A DNA stretch of 64,000 nt from Epiperipatus broadwayi (GCA_028023455.1 JAQFVV010000183.1:556001-620000), one strand, 5' to 3'; shown: positions 36,359 through 48,094, numbered from the stretch's first letter. A program made the numbers and translations. Notes: generated by a model from the sequence alone, not told the origin.

Positions 36359-38289
36359 GAGCCAAAATTACTATTTGCTGAAAGGAGATTTTTGTGTATG
36401 ATTATTATTATATATACATTATTGCTGCTAAATAAAGATATTTTATATTATATTGTTTATTTATTTAAATATATATTTTTTGCATAGACTAAACCTTTGT
36501 GCTAAGTGAGTTGATATATATTTACTGCATATTATATCACAAAAATATTGAATAAAAATTATGTACAGAAATTATATTTAATTTACATGCAAGTATTGTA
36601 TGCTAATAAAGTTTATTTTTAATTAGATAGTGAATAAATAAATGCACAATATATTTTTGGTGTGACGTGAATCTCATCAATTTATCCAATGAGGGTAACA
36701 TTTCTTTCATGAGATCATAATCTTATTGTAAAATGAATCATTAGAGTAAATAATTGCTTACAAATTAATGATAACAACAATGATGATTCATTATATAAAG
36801 TGTCATCACATGCAAGGATAAGCCTATAGGTTAGTCACTTTTAATATATATTTCTTCAGTTGGCCATACTTTTTTTCCAATTAGATGAATTATACAATCT
36901 TGATTTACAAGAGCTATATTTTTTGTCAATGTTTTTTTTTAGTTCTTTACCATAACAGTAAAATGCTTCTGTTATGTTTTGACCATTGCATAGATTATAA
37001 AACTGATATTCCAATTGTTTTAATTGATTATTGGTTCTATAGGAATCAATTAACAATGTACCAAATGTCAGATGTCTGCTTAAAACAACAAAGTATTTGA
37101 TATTATGCCTGAATGAAAAGTTCCACATAAGTTGTTGCTTGTTGTGATTTTAATTTAATAATGTTATATACTGACCTTTTATTTTGTCAAAATTAAAAAC
37201 TGATTTTTAATTTCGAGAAATCATTGAAATGAGATGAATGATATTACGTCAATAGATAAGCTGGGGAAAATGAATAATTTTTATTTAGCATGAAACTGTC
37301 ACATCAAAAAGAATATTGAACCGTGAAACATTTTTTAATCACTGTGAATTTGCTTGCAATGGAATATTTTATGAGTAAATGCTAATATAACATCATGTGA
37401 TTCTTTAATCTTCAAGCAGAAAACTCTAGTTTACAATAAATGGTGCTATAACAGAAAAGTATATATGCTCTTTTAAATAAATACATATTTTTAAAACAAT
37501 CTTGAAGAATAAATATGTGTATAAACACATAATGGAATATGCAAAACTAATTTTTATATTATAATACAGAAATTGGACAAATTTATTATAACGTTTTCCA
37601 TTTTGTTAGGCCTCTACACGCTTGCGAGTTGATCAAGCTATGTCAAAAAGAAAAAAGTTGTATTTTGATTTCTATTAAAAACATAGCTATATTTCCTGAT
37701 CAACTCAGCCTTGTAATTGTTGAGAATTATGCTATCGACGACATCAGCTTTTAATTTATTTGAAAGGTGCCAGAGTTCTGCAAGAACCCACTGAACCATC
37801 ACGTAGCATCTCGTAAATTAAAAAGAAAAGATATTTTTAAACTAATCGGTATTGCATCATACCATAACGAGAATTATTTTTTTAAGATTATTATTCCTGG
37901 GCTTATTCAAACATATTGGCAAAGGTAAATTACGTTTTTAAATCTTATTAAACTACTAATAGATTTAATAATCAAAAATAATAACTATTATTAATAACGC
38001 ACAAATGAAAATTGGTATTAGAAACATTTTTATTCTAATAGATTAAAAAAATGTTTGAAGGAAATTATTAATCAAATAAATTGGAGAGAACAAACTTAAT
38101 TCTGAGTGAAACATGAATAATAAAAAAAATAACTGCTGAATAATTAATTACAAAGTTCTTGGTTAAATAAGAGTCTCTTGATCAATTAAATTAAAGTCTC
38201 TATCGGGATCCTATTATAAGCTTATTTTTTACGAGTAGTTTTTAAAATGATTAACTTTGTCACAATCAGGATAATGAAGCATAACTTAC
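36359..38289. other. AT-rich DNA, no gene supported
   Basis: Small ORFs at 36856-37128 on both strands mirror one another. At about 37625-37710 an inverted pair (GAGTTGATCA...TGATCAACTC, with AGCTATGT and ACATAGCT inside) could be a short fold-back. Nothing else was recognised. Confidence 0.45.
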
Positions 38290-38580
38290 CGGTAAGTTTT
38301 GTGAATTCAATAATAGATAACTATGCATAGTTTTTTGGGTAGAATGAGCTCGGCCTTTTGGTTATTATTTGATCTTGTGGTCCATTATCCTAGTCGGTCA
38401 CGAAGGCTTTTCCTGGTGTACATCTTCAGGCATGATGTTCGCAGAAGCTCCAGTTCACTCCGACATGCCAAATTATTTCAGTGTAGGGTGATCCTGGATG
38501 TATTATTGTTATCCAGGACCAACTAGAGAGACTAACGGAACAAGATGTTCTTCAAACTGACCTCTGCCATTTATACTAGA
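38290..38580 (-). promoter_or_regulatory. Possible minus-strand promoter and leader
   Basis: This 290-bp island is clearly less AT-rich than its surroundings. On the minus strand a TATAAATGG box (38575-38567) is followed by TCAGTTT and about 260 bp of balanced sequence. It ends at a strong splice-donor-like GGTAAGTTAT near 38289. It could be a first exon, a non-coding RNA start or an old LTR promoter. No long ORF is present on either strand (67 codons at most, plus strand). The donor lies in a palindrome, AACTTACCGGTAAGTT, so its strand is ambiguous. Confidence 0.3.
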
Positions 38581-41294
38581 GGCCCAGTTTTCCGACTTCT
38601 GCGCATATCTTTTGTTTGTCAAAATATACGTTGATAATCTTATATATTCTTTATAAAATTTATGTAACAAAGTCTTTATTTTTTCAGCAAAATTCTGCCA
38701 TCTTTAATTAGTTGAAGTATTTCTACTTTCTCTTATCTAGATTGGTAATTTATGTCTTTTGTTCTCTCCAATTCTACTTTTATTTCTAATTACATTAAAA
38801 AAATACGAAAAAATAATTTAACTTTCACTGTACGTTTTTTTTTTTAAAAAAAAATTAGTCAAAAAAAATATCTAAATTTACTTTTATTTTTTAGCTTTTA
38901 CCAAATGCCAATATATTTGCAACGTATATTATTAATTGCATTTCTAAGCCATTTATCTAAACTTATACTCAAATCTCAAAAAGATAAACATAAAATCGCC
39001 ACTTATTGAATCATGAAATTTCTCCAAGATGTTTCATCATGTTGCAATAATATTAGTTGCTTTTACAAAAAGCACATTAGTACTCATCTGATTGATACAT
39101 ATCTTGGGATTTTTACTCTCAATGAGTAAACACCCATTTACCAATCAATTCTGACTGGTTAGCTAGTTTGACAGTAAGCCAATTACTTAAAAGAAAGATT
39201 AGGAAATATAATGTGGATGCAATAACAATTATGCCATAAATCCTTAGACATTTTTTCAGATATTCCATGTACAACAATTATACTCATAACGTTGACAAAT
39301 AGGTGTCTAACTATTTTTCTCTAGAAGATAAAACAAACAAAAAAATATTTAATCTTCACTGACTATCAATTAATAAATTTTATAAGTAATGTGTACACTT
39401 CGTAGATCTAAATGTTAAATAAGTTTTAAATAAAGCTAATTTACTCGTGATTTAATAAATATATGAGAAAATATTATGACTTGGCAAAAACTAGATATTT
39501 ATAAAAGCTATTGTATTGTTCGTATATATTTTTTTTACTATAAAAGCTATACAAAATTTAAAATTAATATATATATATATATTACTATTTAAATATAATG
39601 TTTAATGTCTACTTTTGACCTTTATAATTCTTTTTTTTTTTAAGTATTAAGTACATTTACTTACTTTTGGAAAGATCAAATGAATTTTTTTTGAGAGATT
39701 TTTTGTAAATGTATTTATCTATTTTAAATTTCAACTTGCTATTAAAAGAGTCATTTTAAAAGAATATATTTGAACTTTTTATTATCTAAAGTTATTTGCT
39801 TAAAGAAAGTGAAATTTACTTATGTAAAATTGCAAAATATTGACCGTAGTTAAGTAAAATTTCAAAAAAGTAAAAATAACATAGAAGTGTGTGTAGGCAT
39901 ATGTATGTAAGAGCATGATAAAGAAGATGCATTTTTGAAAAGTCCATAATTAAAAAACTATAATAATACTCGGAATTCCAAAGTCTAGCTACTGAGTCAA
40001 GGAATTATTAATGAAGAGAAGAGTTTTACTTTTAAAAATTTCTGGAATTTAGCCTTTATCTGAGAGAAAGCTTCATCATTACGTGATATTTGAATAAGCT
40101 TTCATGACAGAACTATAGACAAGATTAATGGTTTTATTCCATTCAAAGTGACATCTAAATTTCTAGGCAGTATTAATTTTTAACTATTTACTACGTATGG
40201 CGTAGTTGGTTTGTGTGTGTTCTTATTTTGCCAAGAGAGCTACGAAGGTTTTCGCATCTTTAATGTTGAATTACAATTGTTATAAATGATCCACCTACTC
40301 TTATAATTTAAAAAAAAAATTTTTTTATAAAAAAAAATAAATTAGGAATTAATCGGGCAAAATATGAACATAATGTGCAATAAATATGAAAAAAGATAAA
40401 GAACGATAAGGAAAAGAACGGGTGAATAAAAACTGAGCATGCTCCGTGTGATTTCACAGAGTCATGCAGTGGTAGTCTCTGTTACTTAAGTTGCTTAAAT
40501 TTGATTAATCTACCTATGTGATAAATTATTCATTTATTTTAATATCCACTTTTACATGTGAGTTTGAAGTGAGGAAAAAAATGATTAATATTAAAAATAT
40601 TCATTAATGTTTACATAATTAACTATATGTATATATTTAAATGAACTGAATTTGAAAACAAGAGTTTCCATTTTTTAGTTTCAGTGATATTAATGTAGTG
40701 TTGTAGTCTATTTTTGAATATGTAATTTTTGCTTCTGTTACAAAACAATAAAATTAATGGATTTTTTAGTTTTTATTTATTAACTTCCAATGATGTGATA
40801 TATATATGTAATAGATCCAGTTGAATATCGGCAGCTGAAATTCAAGTATAGAAATATCAATATCACCTAACATTAAATTACGTCACAGCACAATCTGTAA
40901 AACAAGTTTAAAGTCTAAATAAATTTTCATTAATTAGATTGGAATCTTTACCTATGTTATTTTATTCGGATTTATTGTTTGTTTCACAGGTAGCACAGCT
41001 AAAGTAATTTTATATGAAAATCGAATATATATTATGTAAACTAAACAAATAAAATATTGAGATTATTAGAATTAAAATCTTCATCATTTTGTTTACATTT
41101 GAATTTTTTTGAGGGTTATAAATATTATTTTTATATTAGTATAGCTATGTTCAAATTAACCATTTATATGTTATTGCTGATATCCTTGTTATGTAAGAAA
41201 TGTGTGAATATAATGTTTATAAAATTGCTGCTGATTTTAATTTTAATATTTCATTATTTTATTTGTTTAGTTAACAAAGTATTTATATAGGAAA
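38581..41294. other. 2.7 kb AT-rich DNA, no gene
   Basis: Only low-complexity and short spurious ORFs were found. A short less AT-rich stretch at about 40435-40490 (GAGCATGCTCCGTGTGATTT) could not be assigned. Confidence 0.5.
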
Positions 41295-41369
41295 GTGAGT
41301 CAAATATTATCTGCATTCTGTCTGTAAAATTCATTTTAATCAACTTTCAGTAAAGTCAAATACAACATT

Positions 41370-41640
41370 TTTAACTTAATATTTCCTGCTTTTTAATACA
41401 CTTTATCCATCTGACAATAAGATTTCTGTATTTCCTCATAAAAAATAGTTTAAACTGAGCTGTGACCCATGAATGTACCACTTTCTTCATTTCATCATCA
41501 GAAATGAATCTTTGCTTTTATAGGGTGTCTTTCATGAGACCAAGCAGTGATAGATCAGTATGACAAGATTAGGACCTATAGGAAAGGTCACAGTGTGACA
41601 GCAGTGTGCAGATATGCATTGACATGCTCTTGGATAACAT
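41370..41640 (-). pseudogene. Mariner transposase C-terminal relic
   Basis: Minus-strand translation resembles the mariner C-terminus: GLMKDTL, FISDDEMKKVVHSWVTAQFK and a final basic segment ending WIKCIKKQ. Stops interrupt the upstream part, and the catalytic DD34D core is not recognisable here. Confidence 0.75.
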
Positions 41641-41799
41641 TCCCCTGTATTTTGTCTAAATTTTATACTTCAGTTCTTCAATGAGCAGCTATTGTAATGC
41701 ACTGTTGTTTGATTATTAACCTTTTTTTTTCATGCTAATGTTCCAATATTAGTCTTTGAGAAAATGTATAGAACCACTATCCAAGGACATTGCATTGTT

Positions 41800-42100
41800 G
41801 CATTATCATGTAAATCACACATTGCTGCCCCACATTGCAACTAATTTCTAACAGCTTCATTTTAAGATAATCAAGCATTCTCCCTATAATCTTGATCTTT
41901 CTCCATCAGACTAACACCTGTTTAGTTAAAAAAAGCCATAAGATATGACGAAGATTCACATCTGTTGATGGGCAAAAACAATGATACACTTGTGGCTCAG
42001 AACTCAGCTTAAACGTTTTAATAAACGAATAGACAGACAACAAATTGTACTGAAAAGCAGGAAGATTATGTTGATCACGTAATGATTTTTTCTGAAAATT
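41800..42100 (+). pseudogene. Mariner transposase C-terminal relic
   Basis: Plus-strand translation reads HSPYNLDLSPSD, matching the conserved mariner motif that ends in the third catalytic Asp, then HLF and LWLRTQLKRFNKRI further on. Several stops lie between. It is the mirror partner of the minus-strand relic 200 bp away. Confidence 0.8.
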
Positions 42101-42280
42101 GATTAAAACAAATTCTATGGTGGGGTTGCGAATAATTGCTGACTCACCCTTGGATATACTTATATTAAACCATGAAAATAACCTATATGCAAAAAAGTCT
42201 AAATGTTGAGAATTAATAAATAAATATCAGTATTTTGATAACATAAACAAAAAAGTGCACTCAAAAATACTATAATATAT

Positions 42281-44385
42281 TATAACGATCCAAACGAAGT
42301 GGGAGATCGCATCGCACCACACTGCACTACCAAAGGGCGCCATCTAGGCATTTGAGCCTAGAAAAATTTATAAAGTAGGCAGATACGCGCTGTTAGGATT
42401 CCACTTTATTTACATATTTAGATCGTTAGCCCATTGTCACTAGCTCAGCGGAGACGCCAAGATAAAAATCTATAAATTTTATATCTTAAATATAAAAGAA
42501 TAAAATAATAAAAGCCACGGCCAGAAATTAACACAGAAAAATATTTATTTACGCACATATAAAATCAGTCTAAACTCGAGGAATAAGTTTAACATTTAGA
42601 TTTTTATCTTAATTTTTAATTTTACATTTAAAATAGCTTGCTATAATGTTTAATATTTTATTTAGAGGGTCGAGTATGAATGGACTACACAGGTCTGCAT
42701 TTGAAAGGAAAATATTCTTCCCTGATTTAACCTTAGGCAACAAATTTTACAATCAACTGGCGCCAATCCATCTGATACATTCATGTATTCAATGTAGCAT
42801 GATACGACAACACAAAATACTATATTGTCAGGAATGTACATCTGAACAATAAGTAGAAATAGAGAAGACATTGACTCTCCACCAACAGGAATGTGACATC
42901 TGTGGGCAAGTAGATCAATAAACTAAAAACTCCATAGGAATGGACTGTGGTCTTCTGCCAACTTACAAACCCATCCATAGGCAAACAGAGGGTGTGTGGC
43001 GTATATCTATAATCCTGCCCGTAGTGGATCTCATACTAACATCTACTAATTACACAAATATATCCAATCCATTGAACCAATTCAACTACGAAATGAATAA
43101 CCTAAGATTACCCTCCCTTAATACAACTTTACAAACTATATAGCCATTCACGCCCGACTTAATTTTAACATTTAAATACGTTCGCACAGATTTGTTTAAA
43201 AATGTTGGGTATAGATCGATTACATAGATTCCGCGGTCAAAAACATTTCAAAATAAACATAAACGATCAAAATACAAAATTATTGATACCGACAATCGCA
43301 GAGGAAACTTATAAGTAACCCAATAGTATTCACCATAAGATACTTGCGTTGTCACCAATAACTTAAAAGACATCCGAATAAATACATTTAGATACTCACC
43401 GTAAGGTATCATTATTTATTGAATGTCTATATATTTTGATCAAATATAAAACCAAAATCCAATTAACCCAAACGAATCCATGCAAGCGTCTATAGACAAC
43501 TAAATGTAATGCATTTAATAATTTCTCCAATAAAATATTACTACACATAAAAATATTAAAAGGAATGATTCTTTTCAAATGGAAGATATAAAATTAACCA
43601 TTATTAATTTGATTTAAACTACAAAAGTCAGATAAGAGTCCATTTTAAATAAGTCGGCTTGTTTATTAATTTGTTCAACTTGAAAAGTTCTTGATTATTT
43701 AAAAAATTTTTTAAGTTCATTGTTAACAGCTACGGAGATGAGTCAGGTTCTTGTTTTTCCGAGTCTTGTTTGAAAGGTAGATGTTCCGGAGGTAGATTAG
43801 CTGGTTCCTTTCGGTATCACAATCAGTTCATTTTTTAAAATAGAGAGAGAGTGTGTGATATTGGTCTCTATCACCACTCTCAAAACAAACACTGAACCCC
43901 AATACTCAATATTTCTCCTTTTTATATTATCAAGGATTCACTGAACAAAAGTCACTAATCTGTTTTTTATTATGGTCGGCCAAGGCTTAGTGCTTCCATT
44001 TGTCAAGCTAAAATCTCTTTCTTCTCTTATCTAACTTTCCATCTGACTTTTTAATTAAACAGCTTTTAGATAATTAATAAACAATCATTTCCTTTTATAG
44101 ATTACAGGAATTAATTAATACCTGCTTTTATTTTAACTTACGTTATTTTTTTTATTAAAATATTTTTATATTTCAATCTTGTATTTTTTTATTTAAAAAA
44201 AAATACATTCAAATACTTTTTTTTTTTTTGTTTATGAAAAAAAAATATTTTTAAAGTTTAACATCTGTGCGAATGTATACACGTTTAACAATGTTTTAAT
44301 TTTAGCGTTTAGTTTTTTCCTTTTATTTGTGAACTTTTAAGTTTTTATTTTAATTAATGTAACGACATATTTATATATCATTACA
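42281..44385 (-). repeat. LTR-like 2-kb repeat (family L), copy 2, inverted
   Basis: This is an inverted homologue of 31535-33538, from TATAACGA to TCATTACA on the plus strand. The minus strand keeps the TATA-type promoter block (ATATAAAAAGGAGAAATATT near 43920) and the leader with CACACTCTCTCTAT. Sequence is diverged by substitutions and indels but colinear. The motif GGGCGCCATCTAGGC occurs near its left end. Short ORFs inside (42646-42871, 42940-43143) are incidental. Confidence 0.6.
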
Positions 44386-44398
44386 ATATATATATATG

Positions 44399-44925
44399 AA
44401 AAACACAAGTTAAAAAACTTGCTAACGCTTGTATTTAAGATAATAGATGGCGTTCTACCAAAAACAGAAAACTACACTTGACGGTGTTTTTGGTAGAACG
44501 TTATCTGTTATCATAAATACAAGCGTTAGCAAGTTTTTTAACTTGTGTTTTTTTGTTTTTTCATAAATGTACTTTTGAGGTCTTTCTTGCAATGATGTAT
44601 ATTGCAGAAGTTTCTACTATGTGGTGATGCTCCAACTGAGATCAGACCCATGTAGCTATCTGGCTTGCTATGCTGAGTTTGAAGACATTAACGTGTCTAA
44701 AAGATTCACGCTTGTGAGCTGAATAGAAACTGTTTCATAAATGCTCAGAGTTTGTGTTTAGATGTAGTTTCTAAAATTCCTGTCTTTCACTGACGATAGC
44801 AAATAGCTTTTAATCATGATCTGAAATTGGAATTAAAGTTAGAGATAGTGAATGCTCGCTCTGACATTTATGTAAACAGAAAACTACGCTTGACGGTGTT
44901 TTTGGTAGAACGCCATCGGTTATCA
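44399..44925 (+). mobile_element. Hammerhead repeat, family C, copy 2 with inverted tail
   Basis: An inverted partial copy (44399-44466) mirrors the direct copy (44482-44572). A body homologous to 26692-27017 follows, then a degraded hammerhead, then the start of another direct copy (44892-44924). TATATATATA flanks both outer edges. The left copy here is inverted, unlike the one at 26613, which starts with a direct copy. The word AGATGGCGTTCTACC occurs in the inverted tail. Confidence 0.7.
44780..44832 (+). ncRNA. Degenerate hammerhead, family C
   Basis: CTGACGA (44790-44796) keeps an acceptable core, but TTAA stands where GAAA is required (44810-44813). Helix III words ATCATGATC and helix I words are retained. 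It is predicted inactive. Confidence 0.45.
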
Positions 44926-46325
44926 TATATATATAGGGGAAGAGGTAAATAAGAGTTATCAGAATAAAAACTAGAATATATCATGTAAATTATCTCTCCT
45001 CTAATCTTAATCATTAAATAATTTTTACTAACATTTTATCGAAATTTATCATTATAATTATTTATAAGCGTGATTTTGTTTTGAGGTATATGAAATTTAT
45101 TTGACTTCAATATCTGAAAATTAGAATTTATTCTATTTTGTTGTATTAGTGCTCTGAATCAAATTGTTGTGTTCTTAATTTTGTTAATGAATATAGTTAT
45201 CAAACTTGTAATTTTACATAGTATCCTTTTATTGATTCGAAAGAGCATAAATGTTATCTTTGTTTTCTATATAGTCTATTAGTCAATCAGTTGGCCACAC
45301 ACATAATTAATATATATTCAGTATTTAACAATAGTAAATTGTTACATTTTGTATCATAACTGTAAAATTTATTCCATCCACAACTTTAACTTTAACCACT
45401 GTACAAAAATACAGTAATTATTATCAATAATCATTTACTAAATAAGAGATTGTCTCTAGTCCAGAAATAAACTTTAAACGTCAAAGATAAATATATCTTT
45501 TTTTTAATTAAATATATTTGTCATAATTAACTTTTGTCAAGATATAATCGAACATATTAAATGTAATACGTATATTTATTATTTTGTAAAGAGTTTTTAA
45601 TTTGCAATATGTTTTAAATTAAAAAAAAAATATAAGTTTATTTGCAAATGTTTTAAACAAACTGTTATAGCTTAATTAAATGGCTTTTTGATGTGATGTG
45701 ATGTATTATGGCTTCTCCTTAAACGAAGTCAAGAATATCTCAGCAATTATGCCCAGATAAACTGTTAGCCACTTTCTTTTAAATTCCCCACTCTAAATTT
45801 ACCCATAATCTGCTCTATCCCATTTCCACAACATAATTTTTGTCAACTCTATAACCTTTATATCTAAATCCCCCTTATCTTTTCCCAAACCCAGCATAAA
45901 AACCAATAATTCACTTTCTGTATTATCACTCCTTTCATATTTGAACAGATTTGTTACTAAAGCGCCATCTTGTGAAGCTTAATTCAGTAGTAGCAAAATT
46001 AAGATCTACGAGTATCTAATTAAAACACTAACAACATTTTCAATGTTCGATATCTCAGGCATCGCAATTGATTTCATCCATTCAATTATTTGCTATAAAA
46101 TTAATCTTTCTGAAATAATTGATTGCAATTCCTTGAGGTAATAAAAGACCCTAGGAAAAATGTTAACTTAATGAAATATTTAAGACTTCTAAAATCTTGA
46201 TCATTGATAGAGACTTTGATGTTATGTTCTATCCTGTTACCCTAATTTACCACATCTCACATTTCTATTGCTTGATTTATATCTGTTATTTAAATGAGTT
46301 CTGATATTAAAGATAAAACAGATTG
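44926..46325. other. AT-rich DNA, no gene
   Basis: No coding signal was found. A single AGCGCCATCTTGTGAAGC word at about 45960-45978 resembles the recurrent ATGGCG motif of the nearby repeats. Confidence 0.5.
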
Positions 46326-46422
46326 CCAAGGATTGGTGGTCGAGAGGTCAGCGACAGCTGCTTTACAAGCAGTTGTCCCGGTTTAGCGGGTTCGCTTGCC
46401 GGCTGATGCTATGACATATGAG
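46326..46422 (+). repeat. tRNA-derived SINE, best preserved
   Basis: Box A-like TGGTGGTCGAGAGGTCAGCG and box B-like GCGGGTTCGCTTGCCGGC are both present, followed by TGATGCTATGACATATGA. The region between could form an anticodon-like stem (GCTGCTTTACAAGCAG). Total length is under 100 bp. A functional tRNA is unlikely because the acceptor stem does not close. Confidence 0.8.
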
Positions 46423-46860
46423 GAAAAAAAAGATAAAATGGATTATTCCCGTAAATGACTTAACATTTTAAAATAATCTTTGTACTGTAGGTATTATAAG
46501 TTTAATTTATTAATACAATAAATCATTAAAACGATATCTCATATACTATGTAGATTTTAACTTTTCAAATATAAAATGTTAATTACGAAAGATGATTATT
46601 CAAAACAATTAAAAAGAATTTATATCTCATTAAAAATTTGCTTAATTGATTTTTTCCCTACACACTTGAAATGTAGATAAGTCTAATTCTGGAGATAAAG
46701 TAATTTATCATTTTTATTTTACTAACATTTTCATTTATCACATTTACTCAAATGTCATCTACAATGACAAGCTTTTTTTTATAGCGAGCTTATTAAAAAT
46801 GATATTTTTAATAAAAGATTTGAGTAATTATAAATTTTATTAAACGCTCTCTATTATTTC
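46423..46860. other. AT-rich DNA, no gene
   Basis: Nothing recognisable was found between the SINE and the large fold-back. Confidence 0.5.
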
Positions 46861-47111
46861 AGTAATAGTTTTAACAAGGCTGTAAACCTTAGCAATGAGC
46901 GTCTGAAAAAATCGTCACTAGGGACCTCTGTAGGTCTTTAAAACACATGCTTACGCGTAAGCATGTGTTTTAAAGACCTACAGAGGTCCCTAGTGACGAT
47001 TTTTTCAGACGCTAAGCGTAAGCATGTGTTTTAAAGACCTACAGAGGTTCCTAGTGACGATTTTTTCAGACGCTCATTGCTAAGGTTTACAGCCTTGTTA
47101 AAACTATTACT
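46861..47111. mobile_element. Large near-perfect fold-back, three arms
   Basis: Inverted arm 46898-46955 and direct arm 46956-47013 are perfect complements of 58 bp around the centre TTACGCGTAA. A second direct arm (about 47018-47073) repeats the same words with one change (GGTCCC to GGTTCC). It then continues through CATTGCTAAGG to mirror the outer left end at 46861. All arms carry TAGTGACGATTTTTTCAGAC. The order inverted, direct, direct equals that at 35826-35935. No ORF or target duplication is seen. Confidence 0.85.
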
Positions 47112-47467
47112 AAAAGATTTGAGGTAAAGTAATTAATAATAATGCATTTATCAGGAAGAATAACTTTGTTTATTAAAATAATTAAAATTACTTATTTGAA
47201 TAAATTGTTTTGCTATTTAATAAAAGGCGATAATTGTTAAATAGTCTTAAACATAGAACGTAGATTGTCGAAATGCTGCTAAAGGTTTTGTTTCTGTTAT
47301 TGAATCAAAACTTATGGGACTATACTTTTAGTTAACTTTAATTATTTTTAACTTAAAATATCTCTTTAAAAAGTCATTATAAATAAGTTTGTATCTACAG
47401 TGAAATTGCGAACTATGCTATATTTTGTTCCAAGCTCTCCATGTGCAAACATATATAACATATAAAC
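47112..47467. other. AT-rich DNA, no gene
   Basis: No feature was found. Confidence 0.5.
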
Positions 47468-48040
47468 AATGAGGATTGCCAATTCCTCTACAAGCTTTAT
47501 GATAAATGCTTAGTCAGAGCCAGCACTTAAAATATCTCTGTTTATAACTTACAAGCTTAAGAGATAGGGTCAAGTGATCTATGACTCTCATTTTGACTAT
47601 TTATAGTCTTTGCCATAAGTCTTATGCAATTTTATATTGCTAAGACTACTAATATATGATATGGCTGAAGATCTATCAGCCCCATATAGCTATTTGAGTT
47701 GGATAGCTGGGTTTGAAGATATGTAGATGTCTGAACATTTCAGATTTTCCACTCAATAGATAACTTTTAGATAAGTGCTTGGCTTTGGGTTGGTAGTTTT
47801 AGATCTAGTGTCTGAACCTACCCTGACACCTCTCTGAGGAGTGCCAAAACATGAAACCATGGTCAGGGGTTTGGGGAGGGGTTCCTGACAGAGATATTTT
47901 AAGTGCTGGCTCTGGCTAAGCATTTATCATAAAGCTTGTAGAGGAATTGGCAACCCTCATTGTTTATAACTTACAAGCTTAAGAGGTAGGGTCATGTGAT
48001 CTATGACTTTTATTTTGATATATAACATATCTTTCTTATT
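47468..48040 (+). mobile_element. Hammerhead repeat, family F, with inverted tail
   Basis: An inverted copy (47468-47540, AATGAGGATTGCCAATTCCT) is joined to the last part of a direct copy (47541-47600, TTTATAACTTACAAGCTTAA). A body follows (about 47600-47820) with CAGCCCCATATAGC and GTTGGATAGCTGGG, like the bodies of families C and E. Then come a hammerhead and a full direct copy (about 47888-48030). This is the clearest example of the shared architecture. No ORF is present. Confidence 0.7.
47822..47876 (+). ncRNA. Type I hammerhead ribozyme, family F, intact core
   Basis: Helix I pairs ACCTCT (47828-47833) with AGGGGT (47865-47870), six pairs with one wobble. The core is CTGAGGA (47834-47840); position 7 is G, which hammerheads tolerate. 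Helix II is GTG/CAT (47841-47843 with 47850-47852). GAAA is at 47853-47856. Helix III is ACC/GGT around AT, and C17 is 47864. Every required core base is present by eye, which makes this, with 26905-26956, the best candidate for self-cleavage. Confidence 0.68.
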
Positions 48041-48094
48041 GCATTGCCAAATCCATATAATATTATTTGCCAGAAGGTTTGTGATGATGGTATA

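Larger units (their letters stand above)
41295..42147. mobile_element. Two mariner 3' halves, tail-out inverted
   Basis: Both outer edges are 3' ends of a mariner-like element: GTGAGTCAAATATTAT at the left and AATAATTGCTGACTCAC at the right. Both inner parts encode C-terminal transposase remnants reading outward. The 5' halves are missing. This is either a palindromic rearrangement or two insertions. No TA duplication is evident. Confidence 0.7.

Noticed and set aside
38340-38372. U2 snRNA-like segment
   Set aside because: CTCGGCCTTTTGG matches the start of U2, but the sequence after it does not follow U2 and no Sm site or further stems were seen.
41057-41290. 77-codon hydrophobic ORF
   Set aside because: The Leu/Ile-rich translation reflects AT-rich DNA; nothing supports it as a gene.
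46326-46422. Functional tRNA gene
   Set aside because: Box A and B are present but the acceptor stem does not close and several similar degenerate copies exist, so it is a SINE.
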